Source: Eudoraea sp. (GTDB taxonomy: Bacteria; Bacteroidota; Bacteroidia; Flavobacteriales; Flavobacteriaceae). From it: 11,478 nt of DNA. This document shows, in pieces, positions 1 through 7,600 of this stretch. Both the position numbers and the translations under genes were made by a program. Position 1 is the first letter of the stretch. The number at the start of each line of letters is the position of its first letter. The notes beneath the pieces are model-generated. The model was not told the origin of the DNA. It saw only the letters and a list, made by a program, of their open reading frames with translations, and searched no databases. The DNA is taken from NCBI GenBank assembly GCA_024642325.1, contig JAHEBI010000034.1:1-11478 (forward strand), given 5' to 3'.

Positions 1-30
1 TATCTTGGTATTAAATATAGCGGAATTTGA
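1..30 (+). CDS. 3' end of an upstream gene (last 9 codons)
   Basis: Reading frame 1 is open from the window edge and ends with TGA at 28-30, giving the tail YLGIKYSGI. Its stop overlaps the TTG start of the next gene as TTGA, the arrangement expected for translationally coupled genes. Nine residues are too few to identify a family. That this is a real gene end is inferred from the overlap geometry and the absence of any spacer before the next gene. Confidence 0.45.
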   Translation, partial: YLGIKYSGI

Positions 31-3000
31 ACAGTTATAATAACATATTGGATAAACTGAACCGGTTTAGCCGAAAATATTATTCAAAACTTTTAATAAA
101 AGGTGGATTGCTTTTTTTAACGTTTGGGGTGCTTTATTTTATGGCGATCCTTGGAATTGAATATTTTTTGTGGCTGAATTCTACCGGACGTTTTGTATTG
201 TTTTTCTTGTTTTTAGCAGTAGAAATATTTTTGCTTTACCATTATATCGCTGTTCCCGTTTTTTATCTTTTTAAGCTTAAAAAGGGGATAAGCAACAAAG
301 AGGCTTCTTTGTTAATTGGGAAACACTTTCCTGAGGTGGGAGATAAATTATTTAACCTTCTTGATTTGGCTGAAGACAGTCGAAAATCTGAACTTTTGCT
401 GGCAAGTATCCAACAACGTTCTGACAGATTAACTAAAGTACCCTTTACCAAAGCGATAAACTTTAACGAAAGTTATAGGTATCTAAAATATTTGATGATA
501 CCTGTTTTGGTTGTTATGGTGCTTTGGATTTCAGGAAATGTAGATACGTTTTTTGGATCATATAAACGGGTAATTAATTATGATACAGCCTATGAGCCTC
601 CGGCTCCTTTTGCCTTTAGGCTATTATCCGGGGATTTAAGGATTTTGGAGGACCAAAGCCTCACAGTCCAGGTGGCTACAGAAGGAAAGGTTCAGCCAAC
701 AGATGTTTATATAGTAGTAAATGGAAAGGAAATATTGCTTCATAAGGTAAAAGATTTCTATGAATATACTTTCACCCCCCCTTTAAATTCTACAAAATTC
801 TTCTTTAAGGCCAATAATGTGGAATCACGGATTTATAATTTGGAATCCCTGAAAACTCCATCAATTCAATTCTTTGAAATAGCTTTAGATTATCCGTTGT
901 ATACCAAAAGGCCGGCAGAGACCCTCAAAAGCACGGGAAGTGCCATTTTTCCGGAGGGCACAAAAGTAAGCTGGATGTTAAAAGGCCTTAATACGGATAA
1001 AGTAGTTTTAATCAGCAAAGACACTTCAATCACATTGGAAAATAGGCAAGATGTATTTTCAATGAGCAAAACTATTTATAATGATTTTCACTATACTTTG
1101 GCAACGTCCAACCAAAATGTAGAAAATTATGAAAAGCTCGATTACCATTTTCGTGTAATAAAAGATGCTTTTCCTTCAATAAATGCAAAGCAGGTTACGG
1201 ATTCATTAAACCCTAATTTGGTATATTTTATAGGAGAAGCTTCTGATGATTACCAGCTTAGAACGATCAGGCTTATTTGTTATGAAGAGAATAATCAGGA
1301 TGAAAAGCAAATACTCAACCTTAGTAGTCCGAACGCAAATTACAACCAGTTTTATTATACTTTTCCCTCAGGATTAAACCTGGAAAAAGGAAGAAGCTAT
1401 TCTTACTATTTTGAAGCCGAAGACAATGATGAAATTCACAATGGTAAAGTTTCCAAAACACAGGTGTTTTCAACAGCAATGCTGGATGATAAACAAATGA
1501 AAAACAGAGAGTTAGAGGCGCAACAGGCAATTATTAAAGGTTTGGACAATACTTTGGAAGAGTTTAAAAAACAGGAAGAATCATTGAATGAGTTAAATAG
1601 GGAACAGAAAGAAAAAAACAGTTTAAATTTTAACGACCAGATGCAGGTAAAGGAGTTCTTGAAAAAACAACAGGAGCAGGAAGAGTTAATGCAAAAATTC
1701 AGCAGAGAATTGAAGGATAATCTTGAATCTGTTGACAAAGAAGATAAGTTGAATGAAATGCTCAAGGAAAGACTTGAACGTCAGGAAATAGAGGCTAAAA
1801 AGAACGAAAAACTCCTGGAAGAACTGAATAAAGTGGCGGACAAAATAGATAAAGAGGAATTGTCAAAACGACTCGAAGAACTGGGTAAAAAACAACAAAA
1901 CAGTCAAAGAAATTTAGAACAATTACTGGAATTAACTAAACGATATTATGTAACCGAAAAGGCGGCTCAACTTGCCAGGGATTTGGAAAAATTAGCGAAT
2001 AAACAAGAAGTTTTATCAGACACCGTAATTGATTCAAAAAGCCCGAAGCTTCAGAAGGAATTAAATAGGGAATTCGACAATTTAAAGGAGGAGCTGGAAG
2101 GGCTAAAAGAGGATAATAAAGCTCTTAAGAAACCGCTGGATTTGCAAATAGATAAGAATAAGGAGGAGGCGATTAAGGAAGATCAGAAGGAGGCTCTGGA
2201 TGAATTGAATAAACATGAAGAAGCAGAAGAAGGACAGCCCTCTGGCGTAGAGAGTAAGGAAAAGAGTGCTGGTAAAGCGAAGCAAAAGCAAAAAGCAGCT
2301 TCCCAAAAAATACGGGAAATGAGCGAGGAATTAAGCTCCTCAAGTTCTGCAGGTGGGGAATCAACAATTACCGAGGACGCTGAAATGTTACGCCAGATAC
2401 TGGATAATCTGGTTACTTTTTCTTTTAAGCAGGAAAAATTATTCGATCAACTGGAAGGTTCAGGTTTTGATATGACAAATTATTCGGGTAGTGTGAGGAA
2501 ACAACAGGAACTGCGAAATTTATTCGGGCATATAGATGATAGTTTGTTTGCTTTGTCATTAAGAAGGGCGGAATTATCAGAGTTCGTTAATGAACAGATT
2601 ACGGAGGTATATTACAATATAGATAAGTCATTGGAGAGTATAGCGGACAGTAAAATATATCAGGGCGCCGCTTATGAGCAATATGTGATAAATGCTTCAA
2701 ATAGTTTGGCTGATTTTTTAGCGAATCTTCTCGATAATATGCAGGAAAGTATGAAAGCCGGTTCCGGTTCAGGAAACCCTAATGATGGTTTTCAATTGCC
2801 GGATATAATTAAGGGACAAGGTGAACTTAAGGAAAAAATGGGTCAAATGGGGGAAAGTGGAAAAGAAGGGGCAGAAGGAGATAAAGGTAAAGGCACGAAA
2901 GAAGGTGATGACGGACTGGAAGGTGGCCAGGGGAAAGGCAAGGAAGGCAATAAGGGAGAAAACGGGGAAGGACAAGGTAATGGGAATAATGGTGATAAGG

Positions 3001-3461
3001 ACGGTAACAATGGCACTAATGGTAGTGGTGGATTAAGCGAGGATGAATTAAAAGAGTTGTATGAAATATATAAAGAACAGGAATATTTGAAGCAGCAGCT
3101 TGAAAGCCAAATGCAGGATATGATTAGGGCTGGTGACAAAGCACTTGCACAAAAGCTTATTAAACAAATGGAGGATTTTGAAAATGATTTATTGGAGAAT
3201 GGAATTACTCAGAGAACGATGGAAAGGATGAATTTTATTGAACATCAGTTACTCAAGCTTGAGAATGCATCATTGAAGCAGGGTAGGAAAAGCAAAAGGG
3301 AAAGCCAAAGTAATACCAGGACATATAATACTCCTGTGATGACCATGCCTGCTATTCTGGAGAATTATAAAAATGAAATTGAAATTTTAAACAGGCAAGC
3401 ATTACCTTTGCGGCAAAATTACCAGGAAAGAGTAAGAATATATTTTAGAAGCGATGATTAA
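27..3461 (+). CDS. DUF4175-like large membrane-anchored coiled-coil protein
   Basis: This 1144-residue protein resembles a flavobacterial family usually annotated as DUF4175; its function is unknown. Three hydrophobic segments are visible at about residues 26-48, 55-80 and 154-172. A presumably periplasmic region with beta-rich character follows (about 190-490). Next is a very charged Lys/Glu/Gln coiled-coil stretch (about 490-765), then a Gly/Lys/Glu/Asn-rich low-complexity stretch (about 912-1003). A helical C-terminal part ends with the segment PALPLRQN-like 'ALPLRQNYQERVRIYF'. The TTG start is preferred because the next in-frame ATG is residue 39, inside the first membrane segment; a TTG at base 48 remains possible. 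It overlaps the upstream gene by 4 nt and ybeY by 8 nt, so it probably shares an operon with ybeY and mnmG. The architecture suggests an envelope scaffold, but that is inference. Family assignment is from recall of similar proteins, not a search. Confidence 0.85.
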   Translation: MNSYNNILDKLNRFSRKYYSKLLIKGGLLFLTFGVLYFMAILGIEYFLWLNSTGRFVLFFLFLAVEIFLLYHYIAVPVFYLFKLKKGISNKEASLLIGKHFPEVGDKLFNLLDLAEDSRKSELLLASIQQRSDRLTKVPFTKAINFNESYRYLKYLMIPVLVVMVLWISGNVDTFFGSYKRVINYDTAYEPPAPFAFRLLSGDLRILEDQSLTVQVATEGKVQPTDVYIVVNGKEILLHKVKDFYEYTFTPPLNSTKFFFKANNVESRIYNLESLKTPSIQFFEIALDYPLYTKRPAETLKSTGSAIFPEGTKVSWMLKGLNTDKVVLISKDTSITLENRQDVFSMSKTIYNDFHYTLATSNQNVENYEKLDYHFRVIKDAFPSINAKQVTDSLNPNLVYFIGEASDDYQLRTIRLICYEENNQDEKQILNLSSPNANYNQFYYTFPSGLNLEKGRSYSYYFEAEDNDEIHNGKVSKTQVFSTAMLDDKQMKNRELEAQQAIIKGLDNTLEEFKKQEESLNELNREQKEKNSLNFNDQMQVKEFLKKQQEQEELMQKFSRELKDNLESVDKEDKLNEMLKERLERQEIEAKKNEKLLEELNKVADKIDKEELSKRLEELGKKQQNSQRNLEQLLELTKRYYVTEKAAQLARDLEKLANKQEVLSDTVIDSKSPKLQKELNREFDNLKEELEGLKEDNKALKKPLDLQIDKNKEEAIKEDQKEALDELNKHEEAEEGQPSGVESKEKSAGKAKQKQKAASQKIREMSEELSSSSSAGGESTITEDAEMLRQILDNLVTFSFKQEKLFDQLEGSGFDMTNYSGSVRKQQELRNLFGHIDDSLFALSLRRAELSEFVNEQITEVYYNIDKSLESIADSKIYQGAAYEQYVINASNSLADFLANLLDNMQESMKAGSGSGNPNDGFQLPDIIKGQGELKEKMGQMGESGKEGAEGDKGKGTKEGDDGLEGGQGKGKEGNKGENGEGQGNGNNGDKDGNNGTNGSGGLSEDELKELYEIYKEQEYLKQQLESQMQDMIRAGDKALAQKLIKQMEDFENDLLENGITQRTMERMNFIEHQLLKLENASLKQGRKSKRESQSNTRTYNTPVMTMPAILENYKNEIEILNRQALPLRQNYQERVRIYFRSDD

Positions 3462-3873
3462 TTTTTACTATGAAAGTAAATTTAAATTGGAAAATGAAGA
3501 GGAATATACCAATTGGATTATTAGAGTAATTGAGAGTGAAGATAAAAAATTGGGGGAATTAAGTTATGTATTTTGTTCTGATGACTTTTTGTACGAGCTA
3601 AATAAAAAATATTTAGAACATAGTACATTTACTGATATTATTTCATTTGATTATTCGGAAGCAGGGAATCTGGCTGGAGAAATTTATATTTCAATAGAGA
3701 GAGTAAAGGAAAATGCATTAGAATACAAGGAGGAATTTATTACGGAGTTGCTTAGAGTGATGGCTCATGGTGTATTGCACCTGGCTGGATATAAGGATAA
3801 AAAGGAGCAGGACAAAAAATTAATGAGGGTAAAGGAAAATGAAAAGATCCAAATGTTCCACGTGAAACAATAG
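3454..3873 (+). CDS. ybeY: Endoribonuclease YbeY (rRNA maturation factor)
   Basis: YbeY is a metal-dependent single-strand endoribonuclease involved in 16S rRNA 3'-end maturation and ribosome quality control. The 139-residue length is near the family's usual size. Conserved blocks are visible: TDIISFDY (residues 60-67), AGEIYIS (74-80) and the metal motif HGVLHLAGYKD (105-115). The classical motif is H-x3-H-x5-H; here the third position is Asp115, so only His105 and His109 of the triad are kept. I recall the same GYKDK variant in other Bacteroidota proteins, so this is probably a lineage form and not a dead enzyme. The start overlaps the preceding gene by 8 nt, and mnmG begins 7 nt after the stop. 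The C-terminal tail MFHVKQ is encoded by a parS-like site and is probably a by-product of that DNA element, not part of the fold. Confidence 0.93.
   Translation: MINFYYESKFKLENEEEYTNWIIRVIESEDKKLGELSYVFCSDDFLYELNKKYLEHSTFTDIISFDYSEAGNLAGEIYISIERVKENALEYKEEFITELLRVMAHGVLHLAGYKDKKEQDKKLMRVKENEKIQMFHVKQ
3854..3869. promoter_or_regulatory. parS: parS-like centromere site 1 (inside the 3' end of ybeY)
   Basis: The 16-mer TGTTCCACGTGAAACA matches the bacterial parS consensus TGTTNCACGTGNAACA at every defined position and is palindromic except at one symmetric base pair. Such sites are loading points for the ParB CTP-clamp protein and organise chromosome origin segregation together with ParA. It lies within the last six sense codons of ybeY. 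A second copy lies 1.9 kb downstream, which makes a chance match very unlikely. Binding is inferred from sequence only. Confidence 0.85.
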
Positions 3874-3880
3874 AAATACG

Positions 3881-5749
3881 ATGTTTGAAAAGGAATATGA
3901 TGTTGTTGTGGTAGGCGGTGGTCATGCCGGGGCGGAGGCTGCTGCGGCAGCGGCCAATATGGGGTCAAAGACGCTTTTGGTAACCATGAATTTGCAGACT
4001 ATTGGACAAATGTCCTGTAACCCGGCAATGGGCGGAATTGCAAAAGGACAGATTGTCAGGGAAATAGATGCTTTAGGGGGCTATAGCGGACTAATTACAG
4101 ATAAGTCGGCTATTCAATTTAAAATGCTGAATAAATCTAAAGGTCCTGCAATGTGGAGTCCAAGAACGCAAAACGACAGGATGCGATTTGCTGAGGAATG
4201 GAGGCTGGCACTGGAAAAAACACCTTTAATTGACTTTTACCAGGAAATGGTCAAAGGATTACTTGTAAAGGGCGACCGTGTAATTGGTGTTAGGACATCT
4301 TTAGGAATAGACATTAAATCAAAGTCGGTAATATTGACGAATGGCACATTTTTAAATGGGCTTATTCATATTGGGGATAAACAATTTGGGGGTGGTAGGG
4401 CTGGCGAAAAGCCGGCAACTGGAATTACGGAGCAATTAACGGATTTTGGCTTTAATAGTGGCAGGATGAAAACCGGGACACCACCCAGGGTTGACGGCAG
4501 GTCGTTGGATTATAGTAAAATGATACCGCAGCCTGGGGACGAAAATCCGGATAAATTTTCGTTTCTAAAATCCCATATTTTAAAAGAACAACGGGATTGT
4601 CATATGACGCATACCAATGCTCTGGTTCATGAATTATTAAAAGAGGGCTTTGACAGGTCTCCTATGTTTAATGGTCGGATCAAAAGTATTGGCCCAAGAT
4701 ATTGTCCGTCTATAGAGGATAAAATAAATAGATTCGCAGATAAAGAGAGTCATCAAATCTTTGTTGAACCGGAAGGCTGGCATACTGTAGAGGTATATGT
4801 CAATGGGTTTTCGACTTCATTACCTGAAGATATACAGTATAAAGCTTTAAAGTCTGTGATAGGATTTGAAAATGTCAAATTTTTCAGACCAGGATATGCG
4901 ATTGAATATGATTACTTTCCACCTACACAATTAAAACATACCCTTGAGACCAAACTTATAAAGAATTTGTACTTTGCTGGGCAGATTAACGGGACCACAG
5001 GATATGAAGAAGCGGCCTCTCAGGGTATTATGGCAGGCATAAACGCGCATTTAAAAATAAATGAAAGGGAACCTTTTATTTTAAAAAGGGATGAAGCTTA
5101 TATAGGAGTTTTAATAGATGACTTGATTACTAAGGGAACGGAAGAACCTTACAGGATGTTTACCTCAAGAGCGGAGTATAGGACGTTGTTGAGGCAGGAT
5201 AATGCAGATCTCAGACTTACGCCTATGAGTTATGAAATTGGGCTGGCAAAGGAAGAGCGTATTATTGCTATGAGGGAAAAGGAACAAAAATCTAACGACT
5301 TCATTGACTTTTTCAGGAAGACCAGTTTTGATCCGGAACAAATTAATCCAATTTTGGAGGATGTATCTTCAGCTCCGGTAAAGCAATCTGATAAGATGTT
5401 TAAAGTATTTTCCAGGCCAGGTGTGACTATGTCTCACATGTTGAAACTGGATGAGGTTTCGGATTATGTAACTTCGAAGGACTTAAATAGGGAAGTATTG
5501 GAACAGGCCGAGATCCAGGTAAAATATGCGGGTTATATAGCAAAAGAAAAAAATAACGCCGATAAACTTCAGCGTCTCGAAAACATCAAAATCCCTGAAA
5601 ATTTTGACTATAGCAAACTTAGATCTCTTTCTTTTGAGGCCAGGGAAAAACTGGCAGCCGTTCTACCGGCAACAATTTCCCAGGCATCCAGGATTAGTGG
5701 TGTTTCGCCAAGTGATATTAGCGTTTTGCTGGTATATATGGGAAGATAG
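3881..5749 (+). CDS. mnmG: tRNA uridine 5-carboxymethylaminomethyl modification enzyme MnmG (GidA)
   Basis: MnmG is the FAD- and NADH-dependent partner of MnmE. The complex installs the (carboxymethyl)aminomethyl group on the wobble uridine (U34) of several tRNAs in the cytoplasm. The protein is complete at 622 residues, normal for the family. It shows an N-terminal Rossmann FAD motif (VVVVGGGHAGAE, residues 8-19), the conserved Cys46-containing CNPAMGGIAKG block, signature GPRYCPSIEDKI (271-282, with Cys275) and signature AGQINGTTGYEEA (366-378). A C-terminal helical GidA domain ends in ISVLLVYMGR. The start is 7 nt after the ybeY stop with no promoter between them, so it is probably co-transcribed with ybeY. 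parS-like sites lie just before and just after the gene; location of gidA near the replication origin is a known trend in bacteria. Confidence 0.98.
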   Translation: MFEKEYDVVVVGGGHAGAEAAAAAANMGSKTLLVTMNLQTIGQMSCNPAMGGIAKGQIVREIDALGGYSGLITDKSAIQFKMLNKSKGPAMWSPRTQNDRMRFAEEWRLALEKTPLIDFYQEMVKGLLVKGDRVIGVRTSLGIDIKSKSVILTNGTFLNGLIHIGDKQFGGGRAGEKPATGITEQLTDFGFNSGRMKTGTPPRVDGRSLDYSKMIPQPGDENPDKFSFLKSHILKEQRDCHMTHTNALVHELLKEGFDRSPMFNGRIKSIGPRYCPSIEDKINRFADKESHQIFVEPEGWHTVEVYVNGFSTSLPEDIQYKALKSVIGFENVKFFRPGYAIEYDYFPPTQLKHTLETKLIKNLYFAGQINGTTGYEEAASQGIMAGINAHLKINEREPFILKRDEAYIGVLIDDLITKGTEEPYRMFTSRAEYRTLLRQDNADLRLTPMSYEIGLAKEERIIAMREKEQKSNDFIDFFRKTSFDPEQINPILEDVSSAPVKQSDKMFKVFSRPGVTMSHMLKLDEVSDYVTSKDLNREVLEQAEIQVKYAGYIAKEKNNADKLQRLENIKIPENFDYSKLRSLSFEAREKLAAVLPATISQASRISGVSPSDISVLLVYMGR

Positions 5750-5756
5750 AATAGAA

Positions 5757-5774
5757 TTGTTCCACGTGGAACAA
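5757..5774. promoter_or_regulatory. parS: parS-like centromere site 2 (perfect palindrome after mnmG)
   Basis: TTGTTCCACGTGGAACAA is a perfect 18-bp palindrome whose inner 16 bases match the parS consensus TGTTNCACGTGNAACA. The 16-base core begins 9 nt after the mnmG stop codon, in non-coding DNA. It shares 15 of 16 bases with site 1. A role as a transcription terminator is unlikely: a folded RNA would have no room for a loop without breaking pairs, and it is followed by A residues, not U residues. ParB binding is inferred by consensus match. Confidence 0.88.
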
Positions 5775-5985
5775 AACACCAATTATACCATTAGGCATCC
5801 GGAAGAAAGCTATTCAAAATTACTTTCAAACTTTAAATTCAAGCCTATACTGAAATAGTAAAGCTTTGATGTTTACAATATCTGACATTTTATGGATCAG
5901 GCATACTGCATATTCTTTTTTTCGAGCCGGGCTTTTGCATTATCTTCGAAGCGCAACAGGAAAATGAAGACAACACTAAAGGAGA

Positions 5986-6825
5986 ATGGAGAAATTTATT
6001 AAAACAAAAGATTTTTCGGTTAGCGGTGAAGAATTCGAGCTCTTATGGGATGCAGAACTAAACATGCTAAAGACATACCCACAGCCAGAGATACTGGAAC
6101 AGTATTACAATAGTGACGCATATATTTCACATACAGATTCTGCAAGAACCCTAATCGAAAAGTTATACCAAAAAATAAAAAAGCACAATTTAAGAAAGAA
6201 AATAAGCCTCATAAATAAATACGGCACCGAAGGCAAAACACTTTTGGATATCGGCGCAGGAACTGCTTCATTTCTTGAATCTGCCGCGCAGGATGGTTGG
6301 GAAGCTTACGGAATTGAACCCAATAAAAAAGCGAGGAACCTGGCGCTAAAAAAGGGATTGGAACTAAAAGAAAATATTGATCTACTACAGAAGCAAAAAT
6401 TTCAGGTAATCACCATGTGGCATGTGCTGGAACATTTGCCCAATTTAGATGCAGAGATAGCCAAAATTACATCGCTTTTAAATAGGGACGGAACTTTGAT
6501 TCTCGCTGTACCCAATTTCCAATCCTATGATGCCAGGTATTATAAAGAATTTTGGGCGGCTTACGATGTACCCCGGCATTTGTCTCACTTCTCCCAATTA
6601 TCCATTAAACTACTTTTCGCTAAACACGGAATGAAGGTAATTAAGGTGAAGCCAATGATATTTGATTCCTTTTACGTCTCTTTACTTTCAGAAAAATATA
6701 GACACGGTAAAGTGAATTTTTTTAGAGCCTTTTTTATTGGTCTGAAGTCAAATGTGTTGGCATGGAAATCCAAAGAGTATTCATCCCTCCTTTATATTCT
6801 TAAAATCGACCAAAACGCATTTTAA
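5986..6825 (+). CDS. Class I SAM-dependent methyltransferase, substrate unknown
   Basis: This 279-residue protein has the fold markers of a class I methyltransferase (Methyltransf_23-like). The glycine-rich SAM motif I is LLDIGAGTASFLE (residues 86-98), with the acidic strand-2 residue Glu111 in YGIEPN. The motif MWHVLEHLP follows at 144-152, then PRHLSHFS (196-203). The N-terminal part (EQYYNSDAYISHTDS, 38-52) resembles methyltransferases that carry a Cys-rich zinc module ahead of the catalytic domain. This protein has no cysteine at all, so such a module is absent. The ATG follows AAGGAG with only one base between, closer than a functional Shine-Dalgarno would be. It lies 236 nt after mnmG, so co-transcription is uncertain. 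I recall similar genes near mnmG in other flavobacteria, but substrate (RNA, lipid, sugar or small molecule) cannot be read from the sequence. Confidence 0.88.
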   Translation: MEKFIKTKDFSVSGEEFELLWDAELNMLKTYPQPEILEQYYNSDAYISHTDSARTLIEKLYQKIKKHNLRKKISLINKYGTEGKTLLDIGAGTASFLESAAQDGWEAYGIEPNKKARNLALKKGLELKENIDLLQKQKFQVITMWHVLEHLPNLDAEIAKITSLLNRDGTLILAVPNFQSYDARYYKEFWAAYDVPRHLSHFSQLSIKLLFAKHGMKVIKVKPMIFDSFYVSLLSEKYRHGKVNFFRAFFIGLKSNVLAWKSKEYSSLLYILKIDQNAF

Positions 6826-6987
6826 AGACCGATAAGCGGCTTTTAGCCATATCAGCATAGAATTCCTATATGCGTAGCAGTTCATCAATTTTAGAAAAGA
6901 AAATAAAGGCAGTCACAATAGATGAATCACACACTTGTTTTAAATATTTATAAATTATATCTATTATTGCACCTTCCTACTAAATAG

Positions 6988-7027
6988 TGAGAATTAGCTC
7001 TTAAGAAACTCATTTTGCTAATTATCA
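6988..7027. repeat. Imperfect inverted repeat upstream of the ompH-like gene
   Basis: TGAGAATTAGC (6988-6998) and GCTAATTATCA (7017-7027) are complementary in 10 of 11 positions, separated by 18 nt. The element ends 32 nt before the candidate -7 box at 7060-7067. No T-run follows on either strand, so a terminator is less likely than a protein-binding site or an mRNA structure. In AT-rich DNA a chance repeat of this quality is possible. Confidence 0.35.
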
Positions 7028-7059
7028 AATAAATCTCAATTCTTTACAAAAACCTTTCC

Positions 7060-7067
7060 TATTTTTG
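7060..7067 (+). promoter_or_regulatory. Candidate Bacteroidota promoter -7 box for the ompH-like gene
   Basis: TATTTTTG fits the Bacteroidota -7 consensus TAnnTTTG, 22 nt before the ATG, predicting a leader of roughly 15-18 nt. No TTG -33 element is found at the usual 17-23 nt spacing, so the match is half-complete. Confidence 0.5.
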
Positions 7068-7089
7068 CCGAACTTAATTTAAAGAACAG

Positions 7090-7596
7090 ATGAAGAAAAT
7101 AGTTTTAGCGATTTTTTTATTGGGAGTAGTTGCCTGCGAGCAAGATAAAATTGGCTTTGTGGATAATGTAAAGTTGATGGAAGGTTATCAGGAAAAGGTT
7201 GACATTGAGTCTAAATTTAAACTAAAGGCCGATGCTTTAGGCAGAAAAAGAGATAGTATTTCTCAGGCATTCCAAATAGAAGCGCAGGCTTTTCAATCCA
7301 AGGCACAAACCATGTCTCAAACCAAAGCTCAGGAAGAGTACGGCTTGTTGCAACAAAGGGGCCAGTTTATGGGTCAGCAATTACAGCAGGAAGAGCAGCA
7401 AATTCAATTAGAAGGTCAGGCCGAAATGGATAGTCTTATAAGTAAGGTAAAAAAGGAAATAAATGGATTTGGGAAAAGTAATGGCTTTACGTATATCTTA
7501 AGCGGTGGAGATGGCGGTAGTGTATTGTATGGAGTAGAAGCAAAGGACCTTACTCAGGATATATTAAAAATACTAAACGAGAAGTATAAAAAATAA
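7090..7596 (+). CDS. OmpH/Skp-like protein predicted to be a lipoprotein
   Basis: The 168-residue product begins with a short signal peptide ending in a lipobox, GVVAC, with Cys16 as the predicted lipidation site. The mature part starts IGFVDNVKLMEGYQ, like the N-terminus of the OmpH/Skp family. It continues as a Gln/Glu/Lys-rich helical hairpin (about residues 35-125) and ends with the typical FTYILSGGDGGSVLYGVEAKDLTQDIL block. Skp proteins are periplasmic chaperones for unfolded outer membrane proteins. The family's usual form is soluble, while this one should be membrane-tethered through its lipid. The residues after Cys16 (EQDK) do not match the published surface-export signals I know closely, so a periplasm-facing anchor is the simpler view. 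It has its own promoter candidate and ends 52 nt before a convergent gene, so it is probably a single-gene transcript. Confidence 0.88.
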   Translation: MKKIVLAIFLLGVVACEQDKIGFVDNVKLMEGYQEKVDIESKFKLKADALGRKRDSISQAFQIEAQAFQSKAQTMSQTKAQEEYGLLQQRGQFMGQQLQQEEQQIQLEGQAEMDSLISKVKKEINGFGKSNGFTYILSGGDGGSVLYGVEAKDLTQDILKILNEKYKK

Positions 7597-7600
7597 GGTG

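Noticed and set aside
263..2975. Antisense open frames on the minus strand of the DUF4175-like gene
   Set aside because: They are short, lack recognisable domains, and their composition is the complement of the Lys/Glu-rich coding sequence.
2760..3035. Collagen-like or tandem Gly-rich repeat in the DUF4175-like protein
   Set aside because: Gly spacing is irregular and no G-x-y triplet run is sustained; it reads as a low-complexity linker, and the open frames on both strands here are composition artefacts.
5604..5858. 84-codon open frame overlapping the mnmG end and running through parS site 2
   Set aside because: It is mostly a shadow of mnmG in another frame; its part beyond mnmG has no recognisable domain, and the LFHVEQ segment is just the translated palindrome.
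5941..5948. TATCTTCG as a -7 box for the methyltransferase gene
   Set aside because: It has a mismatch in the TTTG half and no TTG at the proper upstream distance; not strong enough to list.
6826..6859. Possible terminator after the methyltransferase gene (GGC-TTTTA-GCC and CCG-ATAAG-CGG)
   Set aside because: Both stems are only 3 bp and mutually exclusive, with no T-run behind them.
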